A DNA stretch of 64,000 nucleotides from Chlorobiaceae bacterium. Its GTDB lineage: Bacteria > Bacteroidota > Chlorobiia > Chlorobiales > Chlorobiaceae. Below the pieces are notes generated by a model. It searched no databases. It was not told the DNA's origin and saw only the letters and a list, made by a program, of their open reading frames with translations. Of this stretch, positions 43,822 to 53,429 are shown piece after piece; position 1 is the stretch's first letter; each line of letters opens with the position of its first letter. A program made the position numbers and the translations under genes. The stretch is taken from the NCBI GenBank assembly GCA_013334965.1, contig JAAXWO010000003.1, forward strand, positions 1 through 64,000. Direction: 5' to 3'.

Positions 43822-45525
43822 ATGAAACCATTTGATATCGTCATCGTCGGTGGCGGCGGTGCGGGACTATACGCGGCCATGGAGGCCATGAAGACCAATC
43901 CCGGCCTGAACATCGCCGTGCTTTCGAAGATCTATCCGAACCGCTCCCATACCTCCGCCGCCCAGGGTGGGGCCAATGCCTCCCTTGCCAACAAGGCCAA
44001 GGACGATACCGTCGAGATGCATATTTTCGACACCATCAAGGGCAGCGACTACCTCGCCGACCAGGATGCCGTCGAAGTGCTTTGCTCGGAAGCGCCGAAG
44101 ATCATCCGCGAGCTTGAGAACATGGGAACCCCGTGGTCGAGGATGGAGGACAACACCATCGCGCAGAGGCCTTTCGGCGGCGCGGGTCGTCCCCGTTGCT
44201 GCTATTGCGCCGACAAGACGGGACACACCATTCTGCAGACCCTTTACGAACAGTGTCTCCGCAAGGGGGTTATCTTCTTCAACGAATATTTCGCGCTGGA
44301 TCTCAGTGTCGACGGCAGCCGTTCGCGCGGCCTCATCGCCATGAACATCAAGACCGGCAGGATTGAGGCTTTTCCCGCAAAGACGGTCATCTTCGCGACC
44401 GGCGGCTACGCCAAAATGTACTGGAACCGCTCCAGCAACGCGGCTGGCAATACCGGAGACGGACAGGCGATCGCCTACCGTGCAGGAATTCCGCTCAAGG
44501 ATATGGAGTTCGTGCAGTTCCATCCCACCGGCCTGCGAAAGAGCGGCCTCCTGGTGACCGAGGGCGCTCGCGGCGAGGGCGGATACCTTGTCAACGCGCT
44601 CGGAGAGCGTTTCATGTCGCGTTACGCACCGGAGAAGATGGAGCTCGGGCCGCGCGACCTCGTCTCCCGCTCACTTGAAACCGAGATCCTCGAAGGTCGC
44701 GGATTCGACAGTCCTGCGGGAAAATACCTGCACCTTGACCTTCGGCATCTCGGTGCGGATCTCATCAAGTCGAGGCTTCCGCAGATCAGGGAGATGTGCA
44801 TGTACTTCGAGGGCGTCGACCCGATCGACGAGCCGATTCCAGTCAGGCCGACGGCCCACTACTCCATGGGTGGCATCGATACCGACAACTTCGGCCGCAC
44901 GGTTATGGAGGGCGTGTACGCCGCCGGAGAGTGCGGTTGCGTCTCGGTTCATGGCGCCAACCGTCTCGGAGGCAATTCGCTGCTCGATATTCTCGTGTTC
45001 GGTCGGATCGCAGGACGGGCGGCTGCCGAAGAGGCAGGGAAGTTCAATCCTGCGCCCATCTCCGAATCTGAAGTGCTTGAGAAGGAGCAGGAGCTCAGGA
45101 GTTTCATGCAGCCGTCAGGTCATTACGAGCGCTACGGTTCCCTCAGGGAGGAGCTCGGACAGACGCTCGGGTTGAACGTCGGCATTTACCGCGAAGCATC
45201 GAAAATTCGCAAGGGCATCGAGGATCTCGTTGCGTTGAAAGAGCGTTTTTCCCATGTCAGGGTGTTCGACTCGAGCGACGTCTACAACACCAACCTGCTC
45301 CAGGTGCTTGAGCTGAGGAACATGCTCGACCTGGCAGAGACCGTGGCCGCAGGCGCCCTTGTCAGGGAAGAGAGCCGCGGATCGCATACCAGGACCGACT
45401 TTCCGACACGCGACGACGCCAACTGGCACAAGCATACCACCTACACTCTCGAAGAGGGGCGCCCGAAGCTCGGATACAAGCCGGTCGTCATGGGCAGGTA
45501 TGAGCTCCAGGAACGAACCTATTAA
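43822..45525 (+). CDS. sdhA: succinate dehydrogenase/fumarate reductase flavoprotein subunit
   Basis: From the ATG at 43822 the protein has 567 residues. It has the FAD Rossmann motif [17 protein letters not shown], the FAD-attachment region with the His of [10 protein letters not shown], active-site segments HPTGL and [11 protein letters not shown], and [18 protein letters not shown]. It interconverts succinate and fumarate. Neighbouring sdhB and a CCG-domain subunit indicate the type-E complex, which in green sulfur bacteria serves the reductive TCA cycle in the fumarate-reducing direction. A GTG at 43789 is an alternative but inferior start. Confidence 0.93.
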   Translation: MKPFDIVIVGGGGAGLYAAMEAMKTNPGLNIAVLSKIYPNRSHTSAAQGGANASLANKAKDDTVEMHIFDTIKGSDYLADQDAVEVLCSEAPKIIRELENMGTPWSRMEDNTIAQRPFGGAGRPRCCYCADKTGHTILQTLYEQCLRKGVIFFNEYFALDLSVDGSRSRGLIAMNIKTGRIEAFPAKTVIFATGGYAKMYWNRSSNAAGNTGDGQAIAYRAGIPLKDMEFVQFHPTGLRKSGLLVTEGARGEGGYLVNALGERFMSRYAPEKMELGPRDLVSRSLETEILEGRGFDSPAGKYLHLDLRHLGADLIKSRLPQIREMCMYFEGVDPIDEPIPVRPTAHYSMGGIDTDNFGRTVMEGVYAAGECGCVSVHGANRLGGNSLLDILVFGRIAGRAAAEEAGKFNPAPISESEVLEKEQELRSFMQPSGHYERYGSLREELGQTLGLNVGIYREASKIRKGIEDLVALKERFSHVRVFDSSDVYNTNLLQVLELRNMLDLAETVAAGALVREESRGSHTRTDFPTRDDANWHKHTTYTLEEGRPKLGYKPVVMGRYELQERTY

Positions 45526-45539
45526 CCGAAGGACTTTCA

Positions 45540-46577
45540 ATGAGCGATTCAACGATACAGCATCATGAGGACAGCCGGGATGTGACCTTCAGGGTTCATC
45601 GCTTCAACCCGCAGGTCGACAGCAAACCATATTTCGACGATTACACGATCAGGCTCGAAAAGGGTATTACCGTGCTCAGGGCTCTCAACTATATCAAGGA
45701 GCATGTCGATGCATCCCTGACCTTCCGGGCGTTCTGCCAGGCCGGCATCTGCGGCTCCTGCGCCATGAGGATCAACAACATGTCCAAGCTCGCCTGCACC
45801 ACACAGGTATGGGACGAGCTCGAAAAATCCCGTGAGCCCGACATCATCAAGGTCGAACCTCTCAGAAACCTCCCGTTGATCAAGGATCTGGTCGTGGAGA
45901 TGGACCCGCTGGTCGACAAGATGAAGAGCTATTCCAACTGGGTCGATTCGAAGATGAGCGAGGAAAACTGGGGGAAGAAGGAGTTCCTGGTCTCCGAGGC
46001 GGAGTTCCTGAAGTACGACAAGGCCACCGACTGCATCCTCTGCGCATCCTGCGTTTCGGAATGCACCATCCTGAGGGCCAACCGGGAGTACGTCTCTCCG
46101 GCCGTTCTCCTGAAGTCATACCGCATGAACGTGGACAGCCGTGACTCGATTCACGAGCAGCGCCTGGCCGGTCTCGTCAAGGATCATGGCGTATGGGACT
46201 GCACCCATTGCTACCGCTGCCAGGAGTCGTGCGTCAAGCATATTCCCATCATGGACGCCATTCACGGCATCAGGGAGGACGCCATTGCCGAGAGAGGAAC
46301 CAAGGATACCAGCGGGGCGAGGCATGCAGAAGCCTTCATGGAGGATATCGAGAAGAAGGGCAAGCTCGTGGAAGCCACCCTGCCGATCAGGACCAACGGC
46401 GTGGTCTGGACCATGAAAAACCTGCTTCCGATGGCGTTCAAGATGGTGCTCAAGCGTCGCACTCCTCCGCCACCGCCGCTGGTAAAGTCCACCAAGGATA
46501 TCGAAAAGTTCCGTGCAGAGTTCAAGGAGATGACCGGACATGTCGCGAAGGATCATGCAAAAAAACCCGGAGAATAG
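45540..46577 (+). CDS. sdhB: succinate dehydrogenase/fumarate reductase iron-sulfur subunit
   Basis: A 345-residue electron-transfer subunit 14 bp after sdhA. The N-terminal ferredoxin-like domain holds a [2Fe-2S] site (CQAGICGSC ... C). The C-terminal domain holds two cysteine clusters, CILCASCVSEC and CTHCYRCQESCVKHIP, for further Fe-S centres. A C-terminal extension beyond residue ~280 ends in a proline-rich segment (RRTPPPPPLVK), longer than in E. coli SdhB and typical of type-E complexes. It passes electrons between the flavin subunit and the CCG subunit. Confidence 0.92.
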   Translation: MSDSTIQHHEDSRDVTFRVHRFNPQVDSKPYFDDYTIRLEKGITVLRALNYIKEHVDASLTFRAFCQAGICGSCAMRINNMSKLACTTQVWDELEKSREPDIIKVEPLRNLPLIKDLVVEMDPLVDKMKSYSNWVDSKMSEENWGKKEFLVSEAEFLKYDKATDCILCASCVSECTILRANREYVSPAVLLKSYRMNVDSRDSIHEQRLAGLVKDHGVWDCTHCYRCQESCVKHIPIMDAIHGIREDAIAERGTKDTSGARHAEAFMEDIEKKGKLVEATLPIRTNGVVWTMKNLLPMAFKMVLKRRTPPPPPLVKSTKDIEKFRAEFKEMTGHVAKDHAKKPGE

Positions 46578-46581
46578 CGTT

Positions 46582-47430
46582 ATGAAGCGTTACGCCTATT
46601 ATCAGAGCTGCATCAACGAATCGATGACCAGGGAGGTCGACCGCTCCATCGAACTTTGGCAGCACGATCTCGGCATCGAGATGGTCAAGCTGCATGAAAG
46701 CACCTGCTGCGGAGGAAGCAACCTGGACTACGTAAGCCCGAAGCACTTCGCGCTGGTCAATGCACGAAATATCGCTGCAGCCGAAAAAATGGGGCTTGAC
46801 CTCGTCGTTTCCTGCAATACCTGCCTGATGACGATCAGGAGCGCCAAGAAGAAGCTTGACGAGTCGGAGGAACTGAGGAGCGAAGTGAACGAGATCCTGA
46901 AGAGTGAGGGACTCGAGTATCGCGGCACTTCCGATGTCCGCCACCTTCTCTGGGTGCTTATCGACGACGTGGGTCTCGACGTCATCAGCCAGAAGGTCAA
47001 GGCTCCTCTGGCCAGGCTCCGGATCGCACCTTTCTACGGTTGCCATATCCTCAGACCATCGAGTGTGCTCGGCAAGGACAACCCGATGGAGCCTACCTCT
47101 CTCGACCTGTTGCTTGGCGCGTTGGGAGGAAAGACCATCCCCTACGACCACAAAAACCGATGCTGCGGGTTCCATACCCTGCTGGTGGCCGAGGAGGAGT
47201 CTCTCAACGTAGCCGCAGAAGCCTTGCAGGAGGCGATGGACGAAAAGGCGGACTGTATCGTAACTCCCTGTCCGCTATGCCATACCGTGCTTGACGGCTA
47301 TCAGGCCAAGGCACTGAAGAGATCAGGTCGTCGCGGTTCGATTCCTGTATACCACCTCTCCGAAGTGGTCGGCCTGGCACTCGGTTACACTGACCGTCAG
47401 TTGGGCATTCGGCGACATATCGTCACATGA
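46582..47430 (+). CDS. sdhE: type-E SQR membrane-associated subunit (CCG domain, HdrB-like)
   Basis: The 282-residue protein starts at the ATG at 46582 (MKRYAYYQSC), 4 bp after sdhB. It contains two CCG-type cysteine motifs, STCCGGSN with a later CNTC, and NRCCGFHT with CPLCH, as in heterodisulfide reductase subunit B and the SdhE/SdhC subunit of type-E succinate:quinone reductases. These bind an unusual noncubane [4Fe-4S] cluster. There are no clear membrane helices, so quinone contact would be through a peripheral or amphipathic surface. This SdhE is not the E. coli flavinylation factor of the same name. Confidence 0.88.
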   Translation: MKRYAYYQSCINESMTREVDRSIELWQHDLGIEMVKLHESTCCGGSNLDYVSPKHFALVNARNIAAAEKMGLDLVVSCNTCLMTIRSAKKKLDESEELRSEVNEILKSEGLEYRGTSDVRHLLWVLIDDVGLDVISQKVKAPLARLRIAPFYGCHILRPSSVLGKDNPMEPTSLDLLLGALGGKTIPYDHKNRCCGFHTLLVAEEESLNVAAEALQEAMDEKADCIVTPCPLCHTVLDGYQAKALKRSGRRGSIPVYHLSEVVGLALGYTDRQLGIRRHIVT

Positions 47431-47498
47431 TGCTCCTGACCTGCTTCAATTTGGTCTGTCCGTTGAAGAGGGGTGTTTTAAAAAAGGCTAAAAAATTG

Positions 47499-47506
47499 TA
47501 GCTTTG
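47499..47506 (+). promoter_or_regulatory. candidate -7 element upstream of hemE
   Basis: TAGCTTTG matches TAnnTTTG in an AT-rich stretch about 90 bp before hemE. The upstream -33 element is poor (TTTT), so this is a weak call. Confidence 0.25.
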
Positions 47507-47594
47507 CACTTTCTTTTTATTTGTCCGCAAGGTTTCCGGTCCGCCCGGCCCTGGGGGGCAGTTCGTTTCTCAACATCACAAATTATTGCACTCC

Positions 47595-48650
47595 ATGCTC
47601 AAAAATGATCTTTTTCTCCGGGCGTTGAAAAGGCAGCCGACCCCTCGTACTCCCATCTGGGTAATGCGCCAGGCAGGCCGTTATCTGCCTGAATACCGCG
47701 CGGTCAGGGAAAAAACCGACTTTCTGACCCTTTGCAAAACTCCGGAACTGGCTACTGAAGTTACCATTCAGCCGGTAGATCTGATGGGTGTGGACGCAGC
47801 GATCATCTTCTCGGACATCCTTGTGGTCAACGAAGCCATGGGCATGAACGTTGAGATCATTGAGACCAAGGGCATCAAGCTGACTCCTCCGATCCGCTCG
47901 CAGGCCGACATCGACAAGCTCATCGATCCGGACGTCGACGAGAAACTCGGTTATGTGCTCGACGCCATCCGTATGACCAAGAGGGAACTCAACAACCGTG
48001 TGCCGCTCATCGGCTTTTCGGGTGCGGCGTGGACCCTCTTCACCTATGCCGTTGAAGGCGGCGGTTCGAAGAACTATGCGTTCGCCAAGAAAATGATGTA
48101 CCGTGAGCCGAAGATGGCCCATCAGCTTCTCAGCAAGATCTCCTCATGCATCAGCGCCTACCTCCTCAAGCAGGTCGAAGCCGGCGCAGACGCCATCCAG
48201 ATCTTCGATTCATGGGCAAGCGCACTCTCCGAGGACGATTACCGCGAATTCGCCCTTCCCTACATCAAGGAGAACGTGGCAGCAGTGAAGGCCAAATATC
48301 CGGAGATCCCGGTCATTGTCTTCGCCAAGGACATGCACACCATTCTGTCTGATGTCGCCGACACCAACTGCGATGCAGTAGGCCTCGGCTGGAACATCGA
48401 TATCACCAAGGCACGCAAGGAGCTCAACGACCGCGTCTGCCTCCAGGGCAACATGGATCCGACGGTCCTGTACGGCACCCCGGAAAAGATCAAGTCCGAA
48501 GCAGCCAAGATCCTCGAGCATTTTGGCCAGCACAACGACCACTCAGGCCACGTGTTCAACCTCGGCCATGGCATCCTGCCTGACGTCGATCCGGCGAACC
48601 TGAAGTGCCTCGTCGAATTCGTGAAGGAAGAGAGCGCCAAGTACCACTAA
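47595..48650 (+). CDS. hemE: uroporphyrinogen decarboxylase
   Basis: The enzyme converts uroporphyrinogen III to coproporphyrinogen III, a step needed for heme and bacteriochlorophyll. From the ATG at 47595 it has 351 residues. Signatures are PIWVMRQAGRYLPEYR and GFSGAAWTLFTYAVEGGGS, with the catalytic Asp in FSDIL. An upstream in-frame TTG at 47586 would add three residues. It is a monocistronic unit with a strong terminator. Confidence 0.96.
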   Translation: MLKNDLFLRALKRQPTPRTPIWVMRQAGRYLPEYRAVREKTDFLTLCKTPELATEVTIQPVDLMGVDAAIIFSDILVVNEAMGMNVEIIETKGIKLTPPIRSQADIDKLIDPDVDEKLGYVLDAIRMTKRELNNRVPLIGFSGAAWTLFTYAVEGGGSKNYAFAKKMMYREPKMAHQLLSKISSCISAYLLKQVEAGADAIQIFDSWASALSEDDYREFALPYIKENVAAVKAKYPEIPVIVFAKDMHTILSDVADTNCDAVGLGWNIDITKARKELNDRVCLQGNMDPTVLYGTPEKIKSEAAKILEHFGQHNDHSGHVFNLGHGILPDVDPANLKCLVEFVKEESAKYH

Positions 48651-48676
48651 CTCTTCTTTACGGTCCTGTATTTTCG

Positions 48677-48713
48677 AACTCCGCTTTACGACAGTAATGC
48701 GGAGTTTTTTTTT
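48677..48713 (+). terminator. rho-independent terminator of hemE
   Basis: AACTCCGC (48677-48684) pairs with GCGGAGTT (48699-48706), followed by a run of T to 48713. It lies 27 bp after the hemE stop. Confidence 0.9.
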
Positions 48714-48824
48714 CCCTGTCTGACGCTTTTCCAAAATTGGGGCCGCAAGTGTTCATCAGGATATTTCTCCTTATATTAAACTTCATATTTTTTACGTTCG
48801 TCAATCCAGCATGATTTCAGTTTT

Positions 48825-49454
48825 ATGGAAAGGAATTGCAATTGTTCGGAGGGGAGTTGCGGGGGAACCCGCTATGAAGAGATCGTTCTCGATACGCTCC
48901 TGTACAGCGCGCGCCTGAAAGAGACCGTAGCCCGTCAGAACAGCGACGTTATCGTGGCCATGGCCCGCCTGATCGCGGACACCTTCTCCGGGGGTGGCCA
49001 GGTGTTGTTCTGCGGAAACGGAGGCAGCGCTGCAGATGCCCAGCATCTGGCTGCCGAGCTGACCATCAGGTATCGCAGTACCGTGAAGCGCAGGGCGCTT
49101 CCAGCCATTGCGCTCTCTACCGATACTTCAGCCCTGACAGCCGGCGGAAACGATCTCGGATTCGATGAAGTGTTCGCCCGGCTTACAGAGGCTTACGGCC
49201 GTCCGGGAGACCTCATTCTCGGCCTGTCGACCAGCGGGAACAGCCCCAACGTCCAGAAAGCGCTCGAGTATGCCCGAAACCACGGGATGAAGACCCTTGC
49301 GCTGCTTGGCTGTGACGGAGGTACGATTTTGCACTACGCCGACCTTGCCGTTGTGGTTCCCCACACCGGAAGCGCCGACAGGATTCAGGAGTGTCATATA
49401 GCCATCGGTCACGTGATCATCGATCTTGTCGAGAAAATGATGGGGTATTGTTGA
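48825..49454 (+). CDS. gmhA: D-sedoheptulose-7-phosphate isomerase (GmhA)
   Basis: The 209-residue protein catalyses the first step of ADP-heptose synthesis for lipopolysaccharide. The SIS domain shows [37 protein letters not shown], and [14 protein letters not shown], with [13 protein letters not shown] near the C-terminus. The first 14 residues are unusual: three cysteines (5, 7, 12) in a Ser/Gly-rich stretch ([14 protein letters not shown]) before the family's normal start. The stop codon overlaps the first unit of a 7-bp tandem repeat. Confidence 0.88.
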   Translation: MERNCNCSEGSCGGTRYEEIVLDTLLYSARLKETVARQNSDVIVAMARLIADTFSGGGQVLFCGNGGSAADAQHLAAELTIRYRSTVKRRALPAIALSTDTSALTAGGNDLGFDEVFARLTEAYGRPGDLILGLSTSGNSPNVQKALEYARNHGMKTLALLGCDGGTILHYADLAVVVPHTGSADRIQECHIAIGHVIIDLVEKMMGYC

Positions 49455-49533
49455 TAATGGATAATGGATAATGGATAATGGATAATGGATAATGGATAAT
49501 GGATAATGGATAATGGATAATGGATAATGGATA
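49453..49533. repeat. 7-bp tandem repeat (GATAATG) x ~11
   Basis: Perfect head-to-tail copies of GATAATG begin at the gmhA stop codon and end near 49533, about 11.5 units. The period is not a multiple of three and the units carry stops, so it is noncoding. Such a simple repeat is prone to slippage and may vary in copy number between strains. Confidence 0.95.
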
Positions 49534-49573
49534 GGAGAGGCTTTGCTAACTTGTCTGGAGGTTATTTTCTTTT

Positions 49574-49627
49574 GTCCATAAAGTCCATAAAGTCCATAAA
49601 GTCCATAACGTCCATAAAGTCCATTTC
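49574..49627. repeat. 9-bp tandem repeat (GTCCATAAA) x 6
   Basis: Six units of period 9, GTCCAT plus three variable bases (AAA, AAA, AAA, AAC, AAA, TTC), lie between gmhA and ribH. On the other strand the core reads ATGGAC. The same core and period recur at 62972-63007. Confidence 0.92.
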
Positions 49628-49668
49628 GGCCATAATTTCAGAGCTACAACCAAACACAGACAAAAAAC

Positions 49669-50136
49669 ATGCAGATACAACAAATTGAAGGTGCTTTGGG
49701 CGCACAGGGGATCAGGTTTGGCCTGGTGGTTTCGCGTTTCAACGATTTCATAGGCTCCAGGCTTGTTGATGGTGCGGTCGACTGCATTGTCCGGCATGGT
49801 GGTTCAGCCGACAATATCTCCGTCATCAGGTGTCCCGGCGCGTTTGAACTGCCGTCGGTGGCAAGGAAGGCGGCCCTTTCGGGAAAATTTGATGCGATCG
49901 TCACCCTTGGAGTCATCATCAGGGGATCGACCCCGCATTTCGACGTGATCGCCGCCGAGGCGACCAAGGGAATCGCACAGGTGGGAATGGAGACCATGAT
50001 TCCGGTCTCTTTCGGTGTGCTCACTACCGAGAACCTTGAACAGGCCATCGAACGGGCCGGCACCAAGGCAGGGAACAAAGGCTTCGACGCAGCTCTGGCA
50101 GCGATTGAGATGGTCAACCTTTACAGGAACCTGTAG
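49669..50136 (+). CDS. ribH: 6,7-dimethyl-8-ribityllumazine synthase
   Basis: The penultimate enzyme of riboflavin synthesis, 155 residues, typical length. Motifs are [53 protein letters not shown] (catalytic His) and [16 protein letters not shown]. It would assemble into pentamers or icosahedral capsids. No Shine-Dalgarno core is evident at the ATG at 49669, which lies only 41 bp after the 9-bp repeat array. Confidence 0.95.
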   Translation: MQIQQIEGALGAQGIRFGLVVSRFNDFIGSRLVDGAVDCIVRHGGSADNISVIRCPGAFELPSVARKAALSGKFDAIVTLGVIIRGSTPHFDVIAAEATKGIAQVGMETMIPVSFGVLTTENLEQAIERAGTKAGNKGFDAALAAIEMVNLYRNL

Positions 50137-50295
50137 GACATCGACTCCCATCCCTCTTCCAGTTACCCCGGATTTCAGTCCGGGGAGAGCTGACCCCAAA
50201 CATTATCCGGACTTCTGTCCAATATCTTCGACGTAAAGAGGTCCGATCGTCTTTGTGCAGGAGAATGCAGGAGGTTGGACTGAAATTCAAACAGA

Positions 50296-51006
50296 TTACG
50301 CAGCACCGGCTTTTGGCAGGTTGCCGCTGATGGTCTCGTAGGCGGCCTGCATCAGTTCGTCATCGCTGGCATATTGCCCCGGTTCGATCGGCTTGCCGAT
50401 GATCAACCTGATCTTGCCCTTGTTGATCTTGAGGCTTTTTTTTGGGGTGATGAGGTTGCTGCCGATGATCGTTACCGGCAGTACCGGAACCCGTGCTTTT
50501 CGGGCTACGATGAACGCCCCCCTTTTGAACGGCAATATCGCTCCTGTTTCCGATCGGGTCCCCTCAGGGAAGATGTGTATCGACCGTCCGTTTTTGAGCG
50601 CATCGGTCGCCTGCAGCAGGCTTTTCAGCGCCTCCTTGTTCTGTCCCCGCTTGATCAGCACATATCCGCCGGTCTTAAGCGCCCACCCGAAGACGGGAAT
50701 CCGGCCGAGTTCCTCCTTGGCCACGAAACGGAGGTTGAGGTGTATCGACCCGAGAATGAGCGGAATGTCTGCCATTCCTGCATGGTTGCTGACGACGAGG
50801 TAGGTGCTTTCAGGCCGGTAGTTCCCTTCTCCCTCCACATCGATCCTGATTCCGAGAAGTTTTGCCGCAAACCTTCCCCACCATGCTGCAATCGCATGGA
50901 ACATGTTGCCTGAAGGGACAAAGAGGTTCAGGATGGTCGATAACAGTAATCCGAAGAACATTACCGGTATCAGAACCAGGAAAAAAAGGAGCGTCTGAAG
51001 GTTCAT
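50296..51006 (-). CDS. plsC: 1-acyl-sn-glycerol-3-phosphate acyltransferase
   Basis: The 236-residue membrane-bound acyltransferase converts lysophosphatidic to phosphatidic acid. The N-terminus is a hydrophobic anchor (LQTLLFFLVLIPVMFFGLLL). The catalytic H(x)4D motif is NHAGMAD (around residue 74) and the acceptor-binding motif is FPEGTRS. It is encoded 33 bp downstream of thrC on the same strand and so may be cotranscribed with thrB-thrC. Confidence 0.92.
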   Translation of the reverse strand: MNLQTLLFFLVLIPVMFFGLLLSTILNLFVPSGNMFHAIAAWWGRFAAKLLGIRIDVEGEGNYRPESTYLVVSNHAGMADIPLILGSIHLNLRFVAKEELGRIPVFGWALKTGGYVLIKRGQNKEALKSLLQATDALKNGRSIHIFPEGTRSETGAILPFKRGAFIVARKARVPVLPVTIIGSNLITPKKSLKINKGKIRLIIGKPIEPGQYASDDELMQAAYETISGNLPKAGAA

Positions 51007-51039
51007 GTGGTGCTTGCCGGTCAGGTTGTGAACAACTCG

Positions 51040-52359
51040 TTATTGCTGGTCGAGATTCGAAAGGAACCGCGCAAGCTCCTCGTATCCGTTACCGATAAGC
51101 GTCGCGTTTTTCTTCTTTTCCATGATCTCGGTCATCTCTACAGGGATAGGCACTTCCTTGCCGATGGCCGTCATGATGGCGTCGTCGAATTTGACGGGAT
51201 GTGCCGTCGAGAGCACCACGCCGGGATACTCCTGGCCCGGGTTCTCCTGCCTGTACCGTTCGAGCGCACGGTATCCGACGGCGGTGTGGGGATCCATGAC
51301 ATATCCGCAGCTATTGTAGACCGAACGGATGGCTTCGAGCGTTTCAGCGTCGGAAACCGCCGCTCCGCTGATCTCCACACCCATTCTGCGGAAGTCTCCG
51401 TCGAAGAAGTGGCGAAGCCTTGCGAAGTTGCTCGGGTTGCCTACATCCATTGCCGTCGTCATCGTCGTGACGGTCGGTTTAGGTTCGAATCGGCCCTCTT
51501 CGAGGTAGCGGGTCACGCTGTCGTTCGCGTTCGAGGCCGCGATGAAATGGCCGATCGGGAACCCCATCATTTTCGCCATGACGCCTGCAGTGAGGTTTCC
51601 GTAGTTGCCGCTCGGCACGGAAAAGAGCGGGAGCTTTCCGGGGAAGCGCTTGCGCAGCTGCAGTGATGCCCAAGCGTAGTAGAAAGACTGGGGAATCAGC
51701 CGCGATATGTTTATCGAGTTGGCAGAGGTCAACGTAAGCTTCTGCTTCATGTCGGAATCGACGAAAGCCTGCTTGACGAGTCGCTGGCAGTCGTCGAAAT
51801 CGCCTTTCACTTCAAGGGCGAACACATTGTCGCCTGCCGTGGTGAGCTGCTGCTCCTGAAGCCTGCTGACCTTGCCTGAAGGGTAGAGCAGCACCACCCT
51901 GGTGTTGGGTATGCCGTGAAATCCATAGGCGACGGCGCTTCCGGTGTCACCGGAGGTGGCGACGAGCACGGTGATCATTTTCTGGTCTTCGGCTGCGAAA
52001 AAGCCTGTCATCCTGGCAAGGAACCGGGCGCCGTAATCCTTGAATGCGAGCGTCGGGCCATGGAACAGCTCTTCGACAAAGGTGTCTGCCGAAAGCTCCT
52101 TCAGCGGAGTCTCGAAGGTGAAACACTCGTCGATGAGCCGGGAGAGGATGTCGAGCGGAATTTCTTCGCCGGCGAATTTTTTTGCGATGGCGAATGCCAC
52201 GTTGTTGAACGAGCCGCTTTCCAGAAGCCCCAGCTCCTCTTCTGAAAAACGGGGAACCTCGGAAGGCACATACAGGCCGCCGTCAGGAGCGAGTCCTTCG
52301 AGCGTGGCCCTTTTCATCGAAACCGGTGCGGATGTTTTCGTGGTGCTGAAAAATATCAT
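51040..52359 (-). CDS. thrC: threonine synthase
   Basis: A PLP enzyme converting O-phosphohomoserine to threonine, 439 residues. The Lys that binds PLP is in GPTLAFKDYGARFLAR, and the phosphate-binding loop is in VATSGDTGSAVAYGF. The N-terminus (MIFFSTTKTSAPVSMKRATLEGLAPDGGLYVP) is typical of class I threonine synthases. It lies 13 bp after thrB. Together with thrA at 56255 the window holds the complete aspartate-to-threonine branch except aspartate semialdehyde dehydrogenase. Confidence 0.95.
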   Translation of the reverse strand: MIFFSTTKTSAPVSMKRATLEGLAPDGGLYVPSEVPRFSEEELGLLESGSFNNVAFAIAKKFAGEEIPLDILSRLIDECFTFETPLKELSADTFVEELFHGPTLAFKDYGARFLARMTGFFAAEDQKMITVLVATSGDTGSAVAYGFHGIPNTRVVLLYPSGKVSRLQEQQLTTAGDNVFALEVKGDFDDCQRLVKQAFVDSDMKQKLTLTSANSINISRLIPQSFYYAWASLQLRKRFPGKLPLFSVPSGNYGNLTAGVMAKMMGFPIGHFIAASNANDSVTRYLEEGRFEPKPTVTTMTTAMDVGNPSNFARLRHFFDGDFRRMGVEISGAAVSDAETLEAIRSVYNSCGYVMDPHTAVGYRALERYRQENPGQEYPGVVLSTAHPVKFDDAIMTAIGKEVPIPVEMTEIMEKKKNATLIGNGYEELARFLSNLDQQ

Positions 52360-52372
52360 GTCGTAAAACGTT

Positions 52373-53347
52373 TCATGGAGTTTTGCTGATTACTCGCGCC
52401 CCCTGGCTGCATATGGGCGAAACCCACATGTCCGACTGAAGGTTCGCCTTCGAATGGATGAAGGCCTCCTGCATGGCATTGCCGACTCTCTCCGCCACCT
52501 GGCGGGACGAGGAGAACGCGAATATGGACGGGCCGGAACCGGCGATGCTGCAGCCGAGCGCCCCTGAATCGAGTGCGGCCTGCTTGACCTCGTAGAATCC
52601 AGGGATGAGCGGAGCCCTTTTGGGTTCGGCGATGACGTCGACCAGTGCCCGGCCTATAAGATCGTAATCCTCCATCAGAAGCCCCGACACGAGAGCGCCG
52701 ACGTTGCCCCATTGCTGGATTGCGGTCGACAGCGGTATCGTTTTGGGCAGCACCGAACGCGCGAACGAGGTCTTGAGCTCCGTGTGCGGATGTACGAGCG
52801 TGCAGAAAAGGTCTTTCGGCGGCTTGATCGTGATGAGGTCAAGCGGGTGGTAGCTGCGGATCAATATGAAGTTGCCGAGCATCGCCGGGGCGGCGTTGTC
52901 GGCATGGGCCGATCCGCATGCGACGCGTTCACCCTCGATGGCGAAATGGACCAGCTCCATTTTTGTGCAGGGCGACCCGAGCAGTTCGTTGGCTGCGACG
53001 AGGGCCGCTGCGGCGCTTGCAGCGCTGCTGCCCATGCCGCTGGAGAGCGGCAGGTTCTTTTTCAGCGTCAGGTCGATATGGCCTTCGAAATTAATTCCTT
53101 TGATGGTGCGAATATATTCGAGAAATTTGAGCACCACGAAGCTTGATGTGTTTTTCTTTGGGTCGAGCGGCAATGCGCCGCCATCACCCACGATTTCGGT
53201 AATCGAAACGGGACATTCACTCTGGCGGTCGTCATGAAGCGTCAGGATTACTTCATCACCGGGTTCGGTAATGGCAAAACCGAGTACGTCAAAACCGCAG
53301 GCAACGTTTCCGACAGTTGCCGACGCAAATCCAGTGACGGTTTTCAT
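52373..53347 (-). CDS. thrB: homoserine kinase
   Basis: A GHMP-family kinase phosphorylating homoserine, about 324 residues from the ATG at 53347 (MKTVTGFASATVGNVACGFD). The ATP-binding GHMP motif is LPLSSGMGSSAASAAAAL and the C-terminal motif is GCSIAGSGPSIFAF. A longer in-frame start at 53416 is not family-like. Coupled to thrC downstream (13 bp). Confidence 0.94.
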   Translation of the reverse strand: MKTVTGFASATVGNVACGFDVLGFAITEPGDEVILTLHDDRQSECPVSITEIVGDGGALPLDPKKNTSSFVVLKFLEYIRTIKGINFEGHIDLTLKKNLPLSSGMGSSAASAAAALVAANELLGSPCTKMELVHFAIEGERVACGSAHADNAAPAMLGNFILIRSYHPLDLITIKPPKDLFCTLVHPHTELKTSFARSVLPKTIPLSTAIQQWGNVGALVSGLLMEDYDLIGRALVDVIAEPKRAPLIPGFYEVKQAALDSGALGCSIAGSGPSIFAFSSSRQVAERVGNAMQEAFIHSKANLQSDMWVSPICSQGARVISKTP

Positions 53348-53429
53348 ATCATAATCTGGGGCAAGATTCCTGAATCGGTATGGTGAAGGGATTCTCCGGA
53401 AATGGTGTTTATCCAAATTGTCTCAGGCA

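Noticed and set aside
49453-49627. possible CRISPR array
   Set aside because: Units of 7 and 9 bp without spacers and no cas genes; simple tandem repeats.
49546-49797. 83-residue minus frame containing Trp-Thr-Leu repeats
   Set aside because: The repeats come from translating the 9-bp array, and the rest overlaps ribH antisense.
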